A DNA stretch of 14,802 nucleotides, taken from contig JAZTYX010000019.1 in assembly GCA_045637095.1 (NCBI GenBank), positions 1 through 14,802 of the forward strand, given 5' to 3'. The position numbers and the translations under genes are program-made. This document shows positions 6,358-13,378 of the stretch, piece by piece (positions within the stretch are counted from its first letter, which is position 1; every line of letters begins with the position of its first letter). The notes beneath the pieces are model-generated. The model did not search any database. It worked only from the letters and a program-made list of their open reading frames with translations, and was not told where the DNA came from. Source of the DNA: UMGS1649 sp045637095. GTDB taxonomy: Bacteria; Bacillota; Clostridia; TANB77; CAG-465.

Positions 6358-7362
6358 AATCTTTATTGTATTTCCTGTTTCTAATAACTCTATGTGATTT
6401 AGTGCTTTACCTGTTCCCATAGCAACGCATGAAACAGCATCTTCTGCTATCATAACTGGAATTCCTGTTCTTTCTTCAAGTAGTTTATCTAGTCCTGAGA
6501 TTAGTCCACCACCACCAGTTATATATATTCCTCTATCACTAATATCCGCAGATAATTCTGGAGGTGTAACCTCTAATACACTATGTACCGCTTCAACTAT
6601 TTGATTTGCAGATTCTTTTAATGCTTCTAGCATTTCAGTAGATGTTATTTCTATTTCTACTGGAAGACCTGTTAACAAGTGTCTACCTTTAATACTCATT
6701 CTTTCTTCAACTGTTCTTGGATAAACACAACCAATATTTATTTTTATTTCTTCGGCTGTTCTTTCTCCAATTGCTATATTGTGTACTTTCTTTATGTATT
6801 TAATAATTGCTTCATCGAATTTGTCTCCAGCAACCTTGATAGATTTGCTTTTAACTGCGCCACCTAATGCAATTACTGCAATATCTGTAGTACCACCACC
6901 AATATCTAGTATCATTGTACCATATGGTTTTGTTATATCTATTCCAGCTCCTATTGCTGCTGCTATTGGTTCTTCTATAAGATAAACTTTTCTAGCACCC
7001 GCATGATTTGCTGCGTCTATAACGGCTTTTCTTTCAACTTCTGTTACTCCAGAAGGGACACATATCATAATACGTGGTGAAATTATAGATCTATCTGCAA
7101 CTTTAGTTATAAAGTATTTTAACATCTTTTCTGTAACTGTATAGTCTGAAATAACGCCATCTTTAAGTGGTCTTATTGCAACTATATTTCCAGGAGTACG
7201 TCCTAACATTTTTCTTGCATTTTGTCCAACTGCAAGTACTTCATTTGTATTCTTGTCTATAGCAACAACTGCAGGTTCTCTTAAAACTATGCCTTTGCCT
7301 CTAACATAAACAAGTATTGTAGCTGTTCCTAAATCTATTGCAATGTCTTGTCCAAATGTCAC
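6346..7362 (-). CDS. mbl: Rod shape-determining actin-like protein, Mbl/MreB
   Basis: A bacterial actin that forms membrane-associated filaments guiding lateral-wall synthesis. The 338-aa length is normal. Motifs are IDLGTATILVYV (phosphate 1, 9-20), the connect-1 region around IRPLKDGVISDY, LIEEPIAAAIGAG, the phosphate 2 loop DIGGGTTDIAVI, and the adenosine motif ITGGGGLISGLD. The start is a GTG at 7362, seven bases after AAGGGG; no nearby in-frame ATG has a Shine-Dalgarno. The order spoIID - spoIIQ-like - spoIIID - mreB homologue matches the spoIIID-mbl neighbourhood of B. subtilis, so I use mbl; by sequence alone MreB, Mbl and MreBH cannot be told apart with certainty. It has its own promoter and terminator. 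Confidence 0.9.
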   Translation of the reverse strand: MTFGQDIAIDLGTATILVYVRGKGIVLREPAVVAIDKNTNEVLAVGQNARKMLGRTPGNIVAIRPLKDGVISDYTVTEKMLKYFITKVADRSIISPRIMICVPSGVTEVERKAVIDAANHAGARKVYLIEEPIAAAIGAGIDITKPYGTMILDIGGGTTDIAVIALGGAVKSKSIKVAGDKFDEAIIKYIKKVHNIAIGERTAEEIKINIGCVYPRTVEERMSIKGRHLLTGLPVEIEITSTEMLEALKESANQIVEAVHSVLEVTPPELSADISDRGIYITGGGGLISGLDKLLEERTGIPVMIAEDAVSCVAMGTGKALNHIELLETGNTIKIKKF

Positions 7363-7399
7363 GTTAATACCCCTTTCTATACCCTTGTTTTATGTGTCA

Positions 7400-7428
7400 A
7401 TTATATTACATTTTTGTTTCATTTGCAA
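7400..7428 (-). promoter_or_regulatory. Sigma-A promoter of mbl/mreB
   Basis: TTGCAA (-35, 7423-7428) and a perfect TATAAT (-10, 7400-7405), separated by 17 bases, about 37 bases before the GTG start. It indicates vegetative expression independent of spoIIID. Confidence 0.82.
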
Positions 7429-7462
7429 TAGAAACTCCGAAAATATACCTATTCTAGACAAA

Positions 7463-7495
7463 AAATAAATTGTTGCGCATTGCAACAATTTATTT
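7463..7495 (-). terminator. Terminator of the 240-aa gene
   Basis: A perfect 14-bp stem (AAATAAATTGTTGC and complement) with a five-base loop, followed by TTTTTTGTC on the minus strand. The stop codon (7490-7492) lies in the upstream arm. Confidence 0.87.
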
Positions 7496-8212
7496 ACTTT
7501 CTACAAAGTAGCCTATATCATAGAAATTATCTATTATTGTTTTTCCATCAATACCAATATACCATTCTGATGGCAGTTTTTCTTCTAAATCATTTATAGA
7601 AATTTTTTCTTGTTCTAGTGTTAACATGTGTGAAGATTTTACTATTTCAGTTCCTGCTATAGAATAATATGGCATATCAGATATGTTTTTATATAATTTT
7701 ACTGTATTGTCTGATGATACCACCATATATTCTTTCCTTTCTGGGAAATAATATTTTACGCCGTAATATACATCTCTATATTCTGCTTCGCAATAAGTGT
7801 ATACACACTCAATCGCATCTAATGTTTTTCCGTTGTTCTTAAATGTTAACTCGACTCCATTACTAAGTGTTACCTTGTTATTTGAATATACGCAATTTGT
7901 TTCTTTATCTAACATAATTGAACATTTTTTATCTAGATACTCTACATAGAATTCAATCGTATTATCTGATTTCAACACAACATAGAATATCTCTCCATCT
8001 GCTTCTTCAGAACGATCTTCATATGGTGTATCATAATAAAAACCATATTCATTTAGTTCCTTAATAGTTTTAGAAGTCGTTACATCTATTTCAGTTTCAT
8101 TTGATGTAGTATTTTGTGGTTCTATTGTTTTTATTTTATTTAATAATAATGCTATCATTACTATCATAATTACTGCCACTAATGTTACTATTATTTTTTG
8201 TTTCCTTTTCAT
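7490..8212 (-). CDS. Hypothetical membrane-anchored extracytoplasmic protein, 240 aa
   Basis: I do not recognise a family. A basic start (MKRKQK) and a hydrophobic helix at residues 7-25 form an uncleaved signal anchor, with a Thr/Ser/Glu-rich linker (30-50) and an external domain of about 190 residues. That domain contains a short internal repeat: FYVVLKSDNTIEFY (76-89) and YMVVSSDNTVKLY (162-174), suggesting duplicated beta-hairpins. Four cysteines (97, 107, 136, 141) could form disulfides. The ATG at 8212 follows GAGG by six bases; an in-frame TTG just upstream is not needed. It has its own strong promoter and terminator, and it separates spoIIID from mbl, which adjoin each other in B. subtilis. 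A role at the cell surface is plausible only from the anchor. Confidence 0.8.
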   Translation of the reverse strand: MKRKQKIIVTLVAVIMIVMIALLLNKIKTIEPQNTTSNETEIDVTTSKTIKELNEYGFYYDTPYEDRSEEADGEIFYVVLKSDNTIEFYVEYLDKKCSIMLDKETNCVYSNNKVTLSNGVELTFKNNGKTLDAIECVYTYCEAEYRDVYYGVKYYFPERKEYMVVSSDNTVKLYKNISDMPYYSIAGTEIVKSSHMLTLEQEKISINDLEEKLPSEWYIGIDGKTIIDNFYDIGYFVESK

Positions 8213-8234
8213 AAGCAACCTCGCTCACACTTAT

Positions 8235-8263
8235 ATTATACAATAAATATACGGTGTGTGCAA
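8235..8263 (-). promoter_or_regulatory. Sigma-A promoter of the 240-aa gene, with flanking inverted repeat
   Basis: TTGCAC (-35, 8258-8263) and TATAAT (-10, 8235-8240), 17 bases apart and close to the start codon, giving a short leader. An imperfect inverted repeat, GCTCACAC (8223-8230) and GTGTGTGC (8254-8261), with one mismatch, brackets the -10. Confidence 0.78.
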
Positions 8264-8274
8264 CGCTTTTATTT

Positions 8275-8532
8275 TTATGCCTTTTTTCTTTCGTACTTTA
8301 TTTTAGTTGCCATTCCGCCTCTTATGTGTCTTTCTTCTTTATTTCTTTCTAACACTTGCTTTGCTTCTTTCCATAATGCTGGATTTATCTTTTCTAAACG
8401 TTCAGATATATCTTTGTGTACAGTAGATTTTGATACATTAAACTTTGTTGCTGCTCCTCTTACTGTGCATCCCGTTTCTATGATATAGCTGGCTAATGTT
8501 TTTACTCTTTCTTCTATTTCGTTATCTATCAC
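8275..8532 (-). CDS. spoIIID: Sporulation transcriptional regulator SpoIIID
   Basis: A small DNA-binding regulator of mother-cell genes; in B. subtilis it is made under sigma-E and regulates sigK among many targets. The 85-aa protein has the IEERV start, the helix-turn-helix around residues 23-43 (TVRGAATKFNVSKSTVHKD), LEKINPALWKEAK and the diagnostic RHIRGGMATKIKY (68-80). The start is taken as the GTG at 8532, which gives the usual N-terminus and lies five bases after AGGTGA. A further in-frame GTG at 8541 is part of that Shine-Dalgarno. It follows the spoIIQ-like gene by 46 bases with no visible terminator, so it is probably co-transcribed with it. It lacks the C-terminal extension seen in B. 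subtilis. Confidence 0.93.
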   Translation of the reverse strand: MIDNEIEERVKTLASYIIETGCTVRGAATKFNVSKSTVHKDISERLEKINPALWKEAKQVLERNKEERHIRGGMATKIKYERKKA

Positions 8533-8578
8533 AAATATCACCTGACCTATTACATCTTATTCTTAAAATTCTTGTTTA

Positions 8579-9340
8579 TTACTGATTATTTAAGAATTCT
8601 TCAGGATTTATATTTGTTCCATCCTTTATTATTTCAAAATGGAGATGACTTTCTTCTTCACTTTCTCCATATGCTGTATCTCCAATAGTTCCAATTATTT
8701 CACCTTTATTTATCTTTTGATTTACCTTTGGAAGATTATCTTCGTCTAAATTTGAGTATACAGATATATACCCGTCCTCATGCTCTATTCTAACAACATT
8801 ACCATAGAAATTATTACTCTCAATAGATATTACTTTACCATCTGCTATACATTTTACATTCTCACCCAATTCTGATTTTATGTCTATTCCTGTATGTATT
8901 AGCCACATACCCAATGTTTTAGAATATATTAGTGTGTCTTTTGCATATTCTCTTATTATTTCTCCATCAACCGGCCATACTCTTTTTAATTTTGTATCTT
9001 TTGTATTATCTATAGTGCCACTTGTTTTATTCTCTTTAATGTTTGATACATTTGTTGATATACTGCTTATAGCGGTTTCGTACTTTGCCACTTCTACATT
9101 GTTCGCTTCTGTTTGTACATCACTTGGCAATTTGTATTCTATATAGTTTTCTTTACTTAATGTATTATATACATTTATATTATTTGCCACCGTTACTACT
9201 CCTAAAAGAATCATTAGAAAAAGTAGCCCATAATATCTTGTGTGTATTTTAACCTTGTTTTCCTTTTTATTTTTTACTTTGTTCTTTATATTGTTTATTC
9301 CTTCTTTTACTTTATCCATCTTTGGTATATTAAATTTCAT
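8579..9340 (-). CDS. spoIIQ: LytM/M23-domain protein, SpoIIQ-like
   Basis: SpoIIQ is the forespore partner of the SpoIIIAH channel during engulfment. The 253-aa protein has a basic N-terminus, one membrane helix (about 36-53), a variable linker and a C-terminal M23 domain with HTGID (His149, Asp153), NVVRIEHEDG, VYSNL (194-198) and HLHFE (His232, His234). The zinc-ligand set His/Asp/His is complete, but the catalytic histidine of the usual YxHL motif is Asn197, so endopeptidase activity is doubtful. Placement directly between spoIID and spoIIID supports SpoIIQ over a generic wall hydrolase. The ATG at 9340 overlaps the spoIID 3' end by 11 bases. Its AAGGAG is 12 bases upstream, longer than usual, consistent with translational coupling. 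Confidence 0.83.
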   Translation of the reverse strand: MKFNIPKMDKVKEGINNIKNKVKNKKENKVKIHTRYYGLLFLMILLGVVTVANNINVYNTLSKENYIEYKLPSDVQTEANNVEVAKYETAISSISTNVSNIKENKTSGTIDNTKDTKLKRVWPVDGEIIREYAKDTLIYSKTLGMWLIHTGIDIKSELGENVKCIADGKVISIESNNFYGNVVRIEHEDGYISVYSNLDEDNLPKVNQKINKGEIIGTIGDTAYGESEEESHLHFEIIKDGTNINPEEFLNNQ

Positions 9341-10400
9341 TTTCTTTCGTATCTCCTTCTACATATATTTTTGTAACATCCACTCCAGTATAATAATGTT
9401 TTATTATACCTATATAGGTATATCCAATTTTTGCATAATAATCTGCTCCAACTTGGCTCATACCCACTCCATGGCCATTACCTTTTACATTAAATATTAC
9501 CTTATCTCCCTCTTTATTTACTGTAAAATTTGTAGACCTCAATCCTAATAATGTTCTTAATTCTTCTGCTTTGTATACAACACCTCCTATTTTTACTTTA
9601 TCTATTCTACCCGAGTTTGTATATGATAGAATTTCTACTATTTCTTCCTTGTCTTTATTTATACTACACTTAGTAGTGCTACTTTTGTTTAATTTTGTCT
9701 GCAAATCTGAAACAGTTAATTTTACTTTGCTTGTATAATTTTTATATCCTTCCTCACCTTTACTTTCCACAGATTTAAGATATGGTATGTTTTGTTTTCC
9801 CCATATTGCACTTACATCTTCTGTTTTATCTCCGCTGCACGCATGAAAATATGCATTTATATATTTATCTTTGTATGTGACGACTATGTTTTCTGTAGAA
9901 TCCACTGCTTGCTCCACTTTTGCAAAATATGTATTGCATTCTTCTTCAGTATACCCCTTACTTCTTTTCCAAATATTATATAGATTATCTAGACTATACC
10001 ACGCTTGGCAGTGAGATGGACTATCGCAAATATCTGCATCATTATGCGCATTACCACTCATCTTTTTATATAAATATGTTCTAGCTACAATCGCTTGTGC
10101 TTTTAATGCTTCTATATGGTATTCTGGCGGCATTTCTGCAGGTAGCACTCCCTTTATGTATTCACTAGCAGATAGCTCTTTAATTTCACCCGTAGAAGAT
10201 ATTTTAAGTTTTATCTTATCTTTAACTTCTTTTACTTTTAACGTATTTAACTTCTCCTGTTTTTGTACAATTTCTTCTTTCTCTTCTATTTGATTGTTTT
10301 CATTCTTGCCACTTTCCTTGTCCACTTTATTTGTATAAAAAATAACTGTTGTAACTAAAAGAGCTAGTACAAAAGCATAAAAAAACACAAACCTTTTCAT
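9330..10400 (-). CDS. spoIID: Stage II sporulation protein D (lytic transglycosylase)
   Basis: A membrane-anchored peptidoglycan lytic transglycosylase that works with SpoIIP and SpoIIM to drive engulfment. The 356-aa protein has an N-terminal membrane anchor (about 4-22), a charged linker, then the SpoIID domain: LPAEMP with the catalytic glutamate Glu89, AQAIVARTY (101-109), the metal or structural site CDSPSHC (Cys125, Cys131), YFHACSG (His186, Cys188) and NGHGVGMSQ (308-316). Its length is normal for the family. The ATG at 10400 lies eight bases after AGGTGA; an in-frame GTG at 10412 is within the Shine-Dalgarno. It is first in the spoIID-spoIIQ-spoIIID cluster. The leader carries notable repeats, described separately. 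No clear sigma-E promoter could be defined. Confidence 0.94.
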   Translation of the reverse strand: MKRFVFFYAFVLALLVTTVIFYTNKVDKESGKNENNQIEEKEEIVQKQEKLNTLKVKEVKDKIKLKISSTGEIKELSASEYIKGVLPAEMPPEYHIEALKAQAIVARTYLYKKMSGNAHNDADICDSPSHCQAWYSLDNLYNIWKRSKGYTEEECNTYFAKVEQAVDSTENIVVTYKDKYINAYFHACSGDKTEDVSAIWGKQNIPYLKSVESKGEEGYKNYTSKVKLTVSDLQTKLNKSSTTKCSINKDKEEIVEILSYTNSGRIDKVKIGGVVYKAEELRTLLGLRSTNFTVNKEGDKVIFNVKGNGHGVGMSQVGADYYAKIGYTYIGIIKHYYTGVDVTKIYVEGDTKENEI

Positions 10401-10445
10401 AAGATATATCACCTAAGATATATATATGTTTAAGTTTGTGTTTTT
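10381..10445 (-). repeat. Inverted and direct repeats enclosing the spoIID ribosome binding site
   Basis: A perfect 12-base inverted repeat (10381-10392 and 10434-10445) would form a stem in the spoIID mRNA with a 41-base loop. The loop contains the Shine-Dalgarno and start codon. Inside it, ATATATCTTA occurs twice as an exact direct repeat (10400-10409 and 10414-10423 on the opposite strand) on either side of GGTG, and GATATAT can pair with the upstream ATATATC. Confidence 0.5.
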
Positions 10446-10461
10446 AGAACTAATTTATATT

Positions 10462-12570
10462 TTATTCTTCCACATTATTCTTTTTTGCTGTGCCGAATAG
10501 TTCATCAAATTTTCTTTCTAGTTCTTTTTGAAGATCTAATTCTACAGCTGCAGGTTGTGGTTTTGGTGTTGATACAACTGTTGGTCCAACATCTATCTCA
10601 ACATCTGGTACTACCGGACTTATTGGTGCAACCGGTTCAGCTTTTGGAACTCCTACATTTGGAGTTATTGGAGCTTTTGGTGTACTAGCTGCTGATGTAT
10701 CTATTTGCATATTATCTGTATTTGCTTTAGATTGTGCAACCACTTCTCTTGCTCTTTTTAATCTGTTATTAATGTGTTCTTGAACATCCATAGTCTTAAT
10801 TTCTACTGCTGGTGGTTTTGGTCTATCTGCATTTGAATGCATTACATATCTTGCAGCTTCATTTCTAGCTGGGTGATATTTATAGAACCAAGCTTTCTTA
10901 GCATATATTGGTCTAAGTCCACGGATAAGGATGATTTCATCATCGTTAGGTAAACGTTTTAATTCGTCTACTGTCATGATGTCTCTACCTTGTCTTTGTT
11001 CACTATATGAATATCCTTGAGAATGTTCGTTCTTCTCATCTCTATTTCTTGATTTACTTTCAAATGTAATTGTAGTTTGACCTAAACTCTTTGAGAAGTA
11101 TTCACAAGTTTTAATTGATTGAGATCCTAGGAACAATTGCGTATCACAGTTTGCTATGATATTTTCATGTAAGTCTTTATATAAGTCTACTAATTGGTCT
11201 AAGCTTTGTACGATGATACTCATAGATATAAGTCTCGATCTACTTGTACTTAGTTTTTGGTTAAAGTCTGGTATCTTACCAATGTTAGCAAACTCGTCTA
11301 GTAGTAAGTAAACTGGTTGGTGTAAAGCACCACCGCTTCTATCTGCTAAAGCATAAAGTCTTTGTAGTAATTGTCCATAGAATATTGTTAAGATATAGTT
11401 ATATGTTGAGTGAGAGTCTGGAGATATAACGTATAACGCTGTTTTCTTTTCTCCAAGTTGCTCAAAGTCTATATCGTTTGTTGTTGTTAACATTTGCATG
11501 TTAGGGCTGTCGAAGTGAGATAATTTAGAAACTAAAGATATTGCTATACTTTGTTTTGTTTTATCTGCACCAACTCTGATACCCTCGTATTCTTTTCTAC
11601 CCGGGTGATCTGGTTTTAATTCACCAACAAATAATCTATCAAATATAGATTCATCTGCACCACCTGCTCTAACTATGTTTAGACAGCTAGAAAGGTTTCT
11701 TTCAGGTTCTGGCAAAACAGATATTACATAGTAAATACATGCTTTAAGTAGCATTTTTGCTGTGTTATCCCAGAATGGATCAGCAGCTTTACCATCACCT
11801 TCACCACCAGAAACTATTGTATGCGCGATAATATCTACGTCTGAATAATCTCTAATATGTGCTAGCGGGTTATATCTGTTACTTAATTGAGGATCAACTA
11901 AGTCTAATACTTTTACATCATAGCCATTTGCTTTTAAGTATCCTGATGTTTCTCTATATAACTCACCTTTAGGATCTGTTATAACGTATGAACCTAATTT
12001 TTGTAATATATTAGGTTTGATATATGATGCAGTTTTACCTGTACCAGATCCACCGAATACTAGGATGTTTTTATTTACTCTTACTTTTTTAGGATCTGTT
12101 CCTAAGTAGTGGTTTCTACTTAAGATAAATCCTTCAGATTTATTTAATATATATGAACCGTCTGGTCTTTTCTTGTATTCTTCGCCGTTTTTACTCCAAC
12201 CACCAGAACCATGTTCTTCTCCTTGGTACTCGTGTTTTACTCTTTCGCTACTTATTAATTTAATAAATAATGCTACACATAGCGCAAATACTATTCCAGC
12301 TCCTACAATAAATGCATCTTGCTTTTCTGCTCCATCAAGTAATGTTTCCATTATTACCGGAATATTAAAAGCATATTCTGCCCATTTGCCAGTAGTTGCT
12401 TCCATTCTTGCTATACCATCTGCAATTGTAGTGTCTTCACAAGCTTTATACCACGATGTCATAAGACCACCCATTACGCAGACTGTTATTATTAGGTATA
12501 ATATGAACATAACTATAAGTTTCATCTTATGTTCTTTTAACCACCCTTTTAGTTTATCTAACCATTCCAT
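10462..12570 (-). CDS. VirD4/TraG-family type IV secretion coupling protein
   Basis: Coupling ATPases recruit substrates, such as relaxase-DNA complexes or effectors, to a type IV secretion channel. The 702-aa protein has two membrane helices (about 17-35 and 86-105), Walker A GGSGTGKT (173-180), TDPKGEL (198-204), Walker B YLLLDEFANIG (421-431), IIVQSLDQL (452-460) and the TraG-type C-terminal ATPase part ending near residue 575. A Pro/Ala/Val-rich tail (about 625-675) follows, then a short charged helix (LQKELERKFDELFG). It resembles the clostridial conjugal-transfer VirD4 branch found in integrative elements. AAGGAGG lies eight bases before the ATG, and the gene is 15 bases after the 221-aa gene. 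No relaxase, VirB4, VirB6 or integrase is in the window. The next gene downstream is spoIID, only 61 bases away. Confidence 0.9.
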   Translation of the reverse strand: MEWLDKLKGWLKEHKMKLIVMFILYLIITVCVMGGLMTSWYKACEDTTIADGIARMEATTGKWAEYAFNIPVIMETLLDGAEKQDAFIVGAGIVFALCVALFIKLISSERVKHEYQGEEHGSGGWSKNGEEYKKRPDGSYILNKSEGFILSRNHYLGTDPKKVRVNKNILVFGGSGTGKTASYIKPNILQKLGSYVITDPKGELYRETSGYLKANGYDVKVLDLVDPQLSNRYNPLAHIRDYSDVDIIAHTIVSGGEGDGKAADPFWDNTAKMLLKACIYYVISVLPEPERNLSSCLNIVRAGGADESIFDRLFVGELKPDHPGRKEYEGIRVGADKTKQSIAISLVSKLSHFDSPNMQMLTTTNDIDFEQLGEKKTALYVISPDSHSTYNYILTIFYGQLLQRLYALADRSGGALHQPVYLLLDEFANIGKIPDFNQKLSTSRSRLISMSIIVQSLDQLVDLYKDLHENIIANCDTQLFLGSQSIKTCEYFSKSLGQTTITFESKSRNRDEKNEHSQGYSYSEQRQGRDIMTVDELKRLPNDDEIILIRGLRPIYAKKAWFYKYHPARNEAARYVMHSNADRPKPPAVEIKTMDVQEHINNRLKRAREVVAQSKANTDNMQIDTSAASTPKAPITPNVGVPKAEPVAPISPVVPDVEIDVGPTVVSTPKPQPAAVELDLQKELERKFDELFGTAKKNNVEE

Positions 12571-12585
12571 TATTCTTGCCTCCTT

Positions 12586-13251
12586 CTACACTATCATTTC
12601 GTCATCATCTAATGAAAATTCTACTTCATCAGCTTCAGCTACAGGAGCTTCTTTCATAACTTCTGGTAGTTTTAACATACCATGGCTCATAGCTTCTAAT
12701 TTTTTACCATCAGTTGCTACTACAGCACCTCTGTTATAGTTGCCTTTTATCTCTAAAACAACGTATGGTCTTAAAGGTAATAGTTTGCACATACCCTTAA
12801 CCTCTTTAGTCACTTCGTCTATGTGTAAAGTTGGTTTAACTTCTTCACATGTTATAGTGTCAATTATGGCAAATCTTCTCTTCATATTTGGTGTATAAGT
12901 AAATTCTTTGTATTCTACATTAGAATCATTGTATAGACTTCCATAAGATAAAGCTAATTTATCTTCTGTTGGAACTAATCCGTTTCCATCTAATAATCCT
13001 GTACTTAATACAGCTTTACTCTTAGTTAAAGTCAATAAAACTATATCTTGTTTACCATCAAAATCTGGTATAACAGAATATTCTTTAACTATTCTTCCTG
13101 CAACTTCTTTATTTGTTGCATCAAGTTTTTGTAAAGAATAATACACCTCACCCTTTACAAACTCTGAATCATTCTCTTCTACAAGAAATGCTAATGTTCT
13201 TGTACCAGGAACATCCACTATTTCAAATTTATTCATTTGTATACTTTCCAT
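12586..13251 (-). CDS. Hypothetical 221-aa protein, partner of the VirD4-like gene
   Basis: I do not recognise a family. The protein is soluble, with no signal peptide or membrane helix, and looks beta-rich: regular alternation of hydrophobic and polar residues, with segments such as DIVLLTLTKS, LALSYGSLYND and PYVVLEIKG. A KPTLHID segment sits near the middle. The C-terminal 20 or so residues are strongly acidic (EADEVEFSLDDDEMIV). Acidic or charged C-termini occur in some type IV secretion substrates, but this is only suggestive. The ATG at 13251 is five bases after AGGAGG. It is the first gene of a two-gene unit with the VirD4-like ATPase and has its own promoter. It could be an accessory or adaptor protein for the coupling ATPase. 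Confidence 0.75.
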   Translation of the reverse strand: MESIQMNKFEIVDVPGTRTLAFLVEENDSEFVKGEVYYSLQKLDATNKEVAGRIVKEYSVIPDFDGKQDIVLLTLTKSKAVLSTGLLDGNGLVPTEDKLALSYGSLYNDSNVEYKEFTYTPNMKRRFAIIDTITCEEVKPTLHIDEVTKEVKGMCKLLPLRPYVVLEIKGNYNRGAVVATDGKKLEAMSHGMLKLPEVMKEAPVAEADEVEFSLDDDEMIV

Positions 13252-13290
13252 ATATTCCTCCTATTTTTTCAAATAGTATTCTACGAATCC

Positions 13291-13319
13291 ATTATATTAT
13301 ATATAGATTTTTTTTTCAA
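13291..13319 (-). promoter_or_regulatory. Sigma-A promoter of the 221-aa/VirD4 unit
   Basis: TTGAAA (-35, 13314-13319) and TATAAT (-10, 13291-13296) with a 17-base spacer. A second TATAAT overlaps one base upstream (13296-13301). A short hairpin (CTATTT-GAAA-AAATAG) lies immediately before the Shine-Dalgarno and shares bases with it. Confidence 0.75.
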
Positions 13320-13360
13320 CACATAAAGTTTAATTATTTTAATAAAATTTACATAGAAAA

Positions 13361-13378
13361 AGAGCTATTTCTAGCCCT
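13361..13378 (-). terminator. Terminator of the AgrC-like kinase gene
   Basis: A seven-pair stem with one G-T wobble and a four-base loop, followed by TTTTTC on the minus strand. The kinase TAG stop (13371-13373) lies within the hairpin. Confidence 0.72.

Noticed and set aside
10401..10475. Sigma-E promoter upstream of spoIID
   Set aside because: AT-rich stretches resemble parts of the -35 or -10, but no pair with proper spacing and a CATA-type -10 stands out.
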